From NCBI GenBank assembly GCA_002842495.1, contig PHDB01000004.1, positions 62,001 to 126,000 on the forward strand: a stretch of 64,000 nucleotides of DNA, in the 5' to 3' direction. Below are positions 62,323 to 64,000 of this stretch, in pieces; positions within the stretch are counted from its first letter, which is position 1; each line of letters starts with the position of its first letter. The position numbers were made by a program, and so were the translations under genes. The notes under the pieces are model-generated. The model saw nothing but the letters and a program-made list of their open reading frames with translations. It had not been told where the DNA came from and did no database searches. This DNA comes from Bacteroidetes bacterium HGW-Bacteroidetes-6 (lineage in GTDB: Bacteria > Bacteroidota > Bacteroidia > Bacteroidales > DTU049).

Positions 62323-64000
62323 TTATTGTAAAAATTTTTCCAACAACCGTATGTTATAATCTGTCGATTTCGACTTTCCATCAGCTGCATACATCATTTC
62401 AAAAAGATTTTCATACACTTGTTCAATTTTGGGGCGCACAATCTTCATCGTACTGTTGAGCAAGTGGTTTTTTTCGGTGAAACCGTCTTCGAGTAAACAA
62501 TAAACCGATGGCAACCAGCGCGAAGGATATTGCTTTGCCAAAACTGTATCGAATCGTAATTTATTGATTTCGTGAGTTATTAGTTCAAGTGCTTTTTTCT
62601 TGCCTTCCGAGCTAGTAAAATCGACTGCTGCTGACAGCAGCATCTTACGTAACTGAACATCGTCTAAATAAACCAGCGCAGTTGTATACGGGTTTTGGTT
62701 GTTGTGCAAATATACCTGGCTCAGTAAAGAAGAATGAAAAATCATGGCTTCCTCGAGTGCTTCGGGGCTATATTTTTCACCATCGTTGGCGATAAGCAGA
62801 CTTTTGAAGCGACCTTTTACAAACAAAAAACCTTCACTATCCACATATCCGAGGTCTCCGGTGTGCAAGAATCCATCCTGTAATGTTTCGGCTGTTGCCT
62901 CATCGTTTTTCCAATAGCCTTTCATTACATTGTCGCCCTTCACACATATTTCTCCGGTTTGCCCAACCGAAAGCGGCTGTCCGTTTTCATCAGCAATCAC
63001 CAATTCGAGATCGGGGACTATTCTTCCGGAAGAGCCCATTTTGAAAATGCCAGCTCCGTTTGTCGATATCACCGGAGCGGCTTCGCTAAGACCATATCCC
63101 TGATACATAGGAATTCCAATAGCATTAAAAAATTTTTGAATATCAATATCAAGCAGCGCTCCACCACCAATAAAAAAGCGCAATCGCCCACCAAAGCCAT
63201 CACGAATTTTCGAAAAAACCAAAGCATCGCCCAATTTTACCAGCGGACGAAGAAAAACACGCATACCTTTTCCAGCATTGTTTCCAGTACCATGATATAT
63301 CATGCCAATTCTCAGAAACATGCGAAACAGCATTCGCACCATAGCTCCTTTTTCGGATATCCCTTTTTCGATATTGTTTTTGAAATTTTTCGCCAATGCA
63401 GGAACGCTCAATAAAAATACCGGCTTTATTTCGCGAATGTTCAGCGGAACGTTACGTAATGCTTCCACCGCCGATTTCCCTCCATCTACAGCTGCCAACG
63501 AAGCTCCTTTGTAAATAAGTGAATACAAACCAACAGTATGGGCAAACGAATGATCCCAAGGTAGCATAAGTAAAGTAACAAACTCGGGAGTAACTTCGAA
63601 CATGGCTGTAGCTTGCTTCACATTAGCAATATAATTCTGATGTGTAAGCACAATTCCTTTCGGATCGGCAGTTGTTCCCGAAGTGTAGCAAATATTTACA
63701 GCATCATCGGGTCTGGCATACGAAGCTACTGCTGCAAGTCGATTGTGTGTTTCGGTATCAGAAGATTCGCCTTCTTCCAGCAACTCACTCAGGAAAAATT
63801 CATCTTCAAGTTTATCGATATCATTGGTCAGCGGAAGATCGATGATGATGATTTTCTGGGTTAAATGAAATTTTGTTTTTACAGTTCTCACCAAATCGAG
63901 AAATCGGGACGACACAATAACAAAGCTACTTTCGCTGTGCTGAATACGAAAAAGCAATTCTTCGGGCTCTTCAATTCGTACCGAAACCGGAACACAAACG
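62323..64000 (-). CDS. AMP-dependent (long-chain acyl-CoA) synthetase, 5' end beyond the window
   Basis: The frame stays open to base 64000; 559 residues are visible and about 50-80 N-terminal residues are missing. Adenylation motifs are clear: CYTSGTTADPKGIVLTHQNY (P-loop), GYGLSEAAPV (A5-like), HTGDLGYVD (with the ribose-binding Asp) and a KGRFKSLLIANDGEKYSPE segment near the hinge. The length and the shape of the C-terminus fit long-chain acyl-CoA synthetases. It activates fatty acids to acyl-CoA. It is probably the first gene of the cluster down to 58536. Confidence 0.88.
   Translation of the reverse strand, partial: VCVPVSVRIEEPEELLFRIQHSESSFVIVSSRFLDLVRTVKTKFHLTQKIIIIDLPLTNDIDKLEDEFFLSELLEEGESSDTETHNRLAAVASYARPDDAVNICYTSGTTADPKGIVLTHQNYIANVKQATAMFEVTPEFVTLLMLPWDHSFAHTVGLYSLIYKGASLAAVDGGKSAVEALRNVPLNIREIKPVFLLSVPALAKNFKNNIEKGISEKGAMVRMLFRMFLRIGMIYHGTGNNAGKGMRVFLRPLVKLGDALVFSKIRDGFGGRLRFFIGGGALLDIDIQKFFNAIGIPMYQGYGLSEAAPVISTNGAGIFKMGSSGRIVPDLELVIADENGQPLSVGQTGEICVKGDNVMKGYWKNDEATAETLQDGFLHTGDLGYVDSEGFLFVKGRFKSLLIANDGEKYSPEALEEAMIFHSSLLSQVYLHNNQNPYTTALVYLDDVQLRKMLLSAAVDFTSSEGKKKALELITHEINKLRFDTVLAKQYPSRWLPSVYCLLEDGFTEKNHLLNSTMKIVRPKIEQVYENLFEMMYAADGKSKSTDYNIRLLEKFLQ

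Overview
The window looks like a chromosomal segment of a Bacteroidota bacterium, probably a Bacteroidales/Marinilabiliales-type anaerobe or facultative anaerobe. Evidence: several secreted proteins end in type IX secretion (T9SS) sorting domains of type A or type B; a PorE-like TPR/propeller/OmpA protein is present; -7 boxes of the Bacteroidota form TAnnTTTG lie just upstream of several starts; Shine-Dalgarno sequences are weak; and the gene set fits (MqnA of the futalosine menaquinone route, flavodiiron protein, tryptophanase, BatA-type protein, ParC with a Bacteroidota QRDR). No rRNA, tRNA, CRISPR array, phage or insertion-sequence transposase was seen.

Layout. 1-10.3 kb: PorE-like OmpA protein, DMT exporter, mqnA, a zinc-ribbon methyltransferase divergent from a LuxC-type acyl-CoA reductase, a hydrolase-like lipoprotein, delta-1-pyrroline-5-carboxylate dehydrogenase and a MobA-like nucleotidyltransferase. 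10.3-21.6 kb: a small secreted protein, tryptophanase with a palindromic leader, then a long minus-strand block (BatA-type protein, ParC, flavodiiron protein, two lipoproteins, LolD, TIGR01777 epimerase). 21.8-35.2 kb: a large T9SS adhesin carrying a tandem 822-nt module duplication, a beta-barrel protein, CreD, a YcxB-like protein with a doubtful downstream gene, a T9SS GH16 glycosidase with a propeller, a MORN lipoprotein, a DUF2148 ferredoxin-like protein, an aminotransferase and a GT2.

35.4-43.7 kb is the accessory region. A two-gene minus-strand defence operon encodes a type IIG-like restriction-methyltransferase followed by a TrlF-type PHP/SMC-like ATPase. The methyltransferase carries an in-frame DUF559 nuclease domain bounded by hairpins and a 39-bp tandem repeat. 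Base composition drops to AT-rich just after its NPPW motif and stays so through TrlF, suggesting that the specificity half and TrlF arrived together. About 1 kb of repeat-rich non-coding DNA lies upstream.

43.7-64 kb returns to ordinary composition: a T9SS surface protein, DUF4301 protein, tandem Usp, an operon of TerB-DnaJ, 2-hydroxyacid dehydrogenase, propeller-sensor adenylate cyclase and HD protein, an actin-like ATPase that appears circularly permuted, Ddl, a type B T9SS protein, and a six-gene minus-strand cluster that starts with an acyl-CoA synthetase running off the right edge and ends with a C1B peptidase. The most interesting items are the permuted actin-like protein and the DUF559-interrupted restriction enzyme with its TrlF partner.
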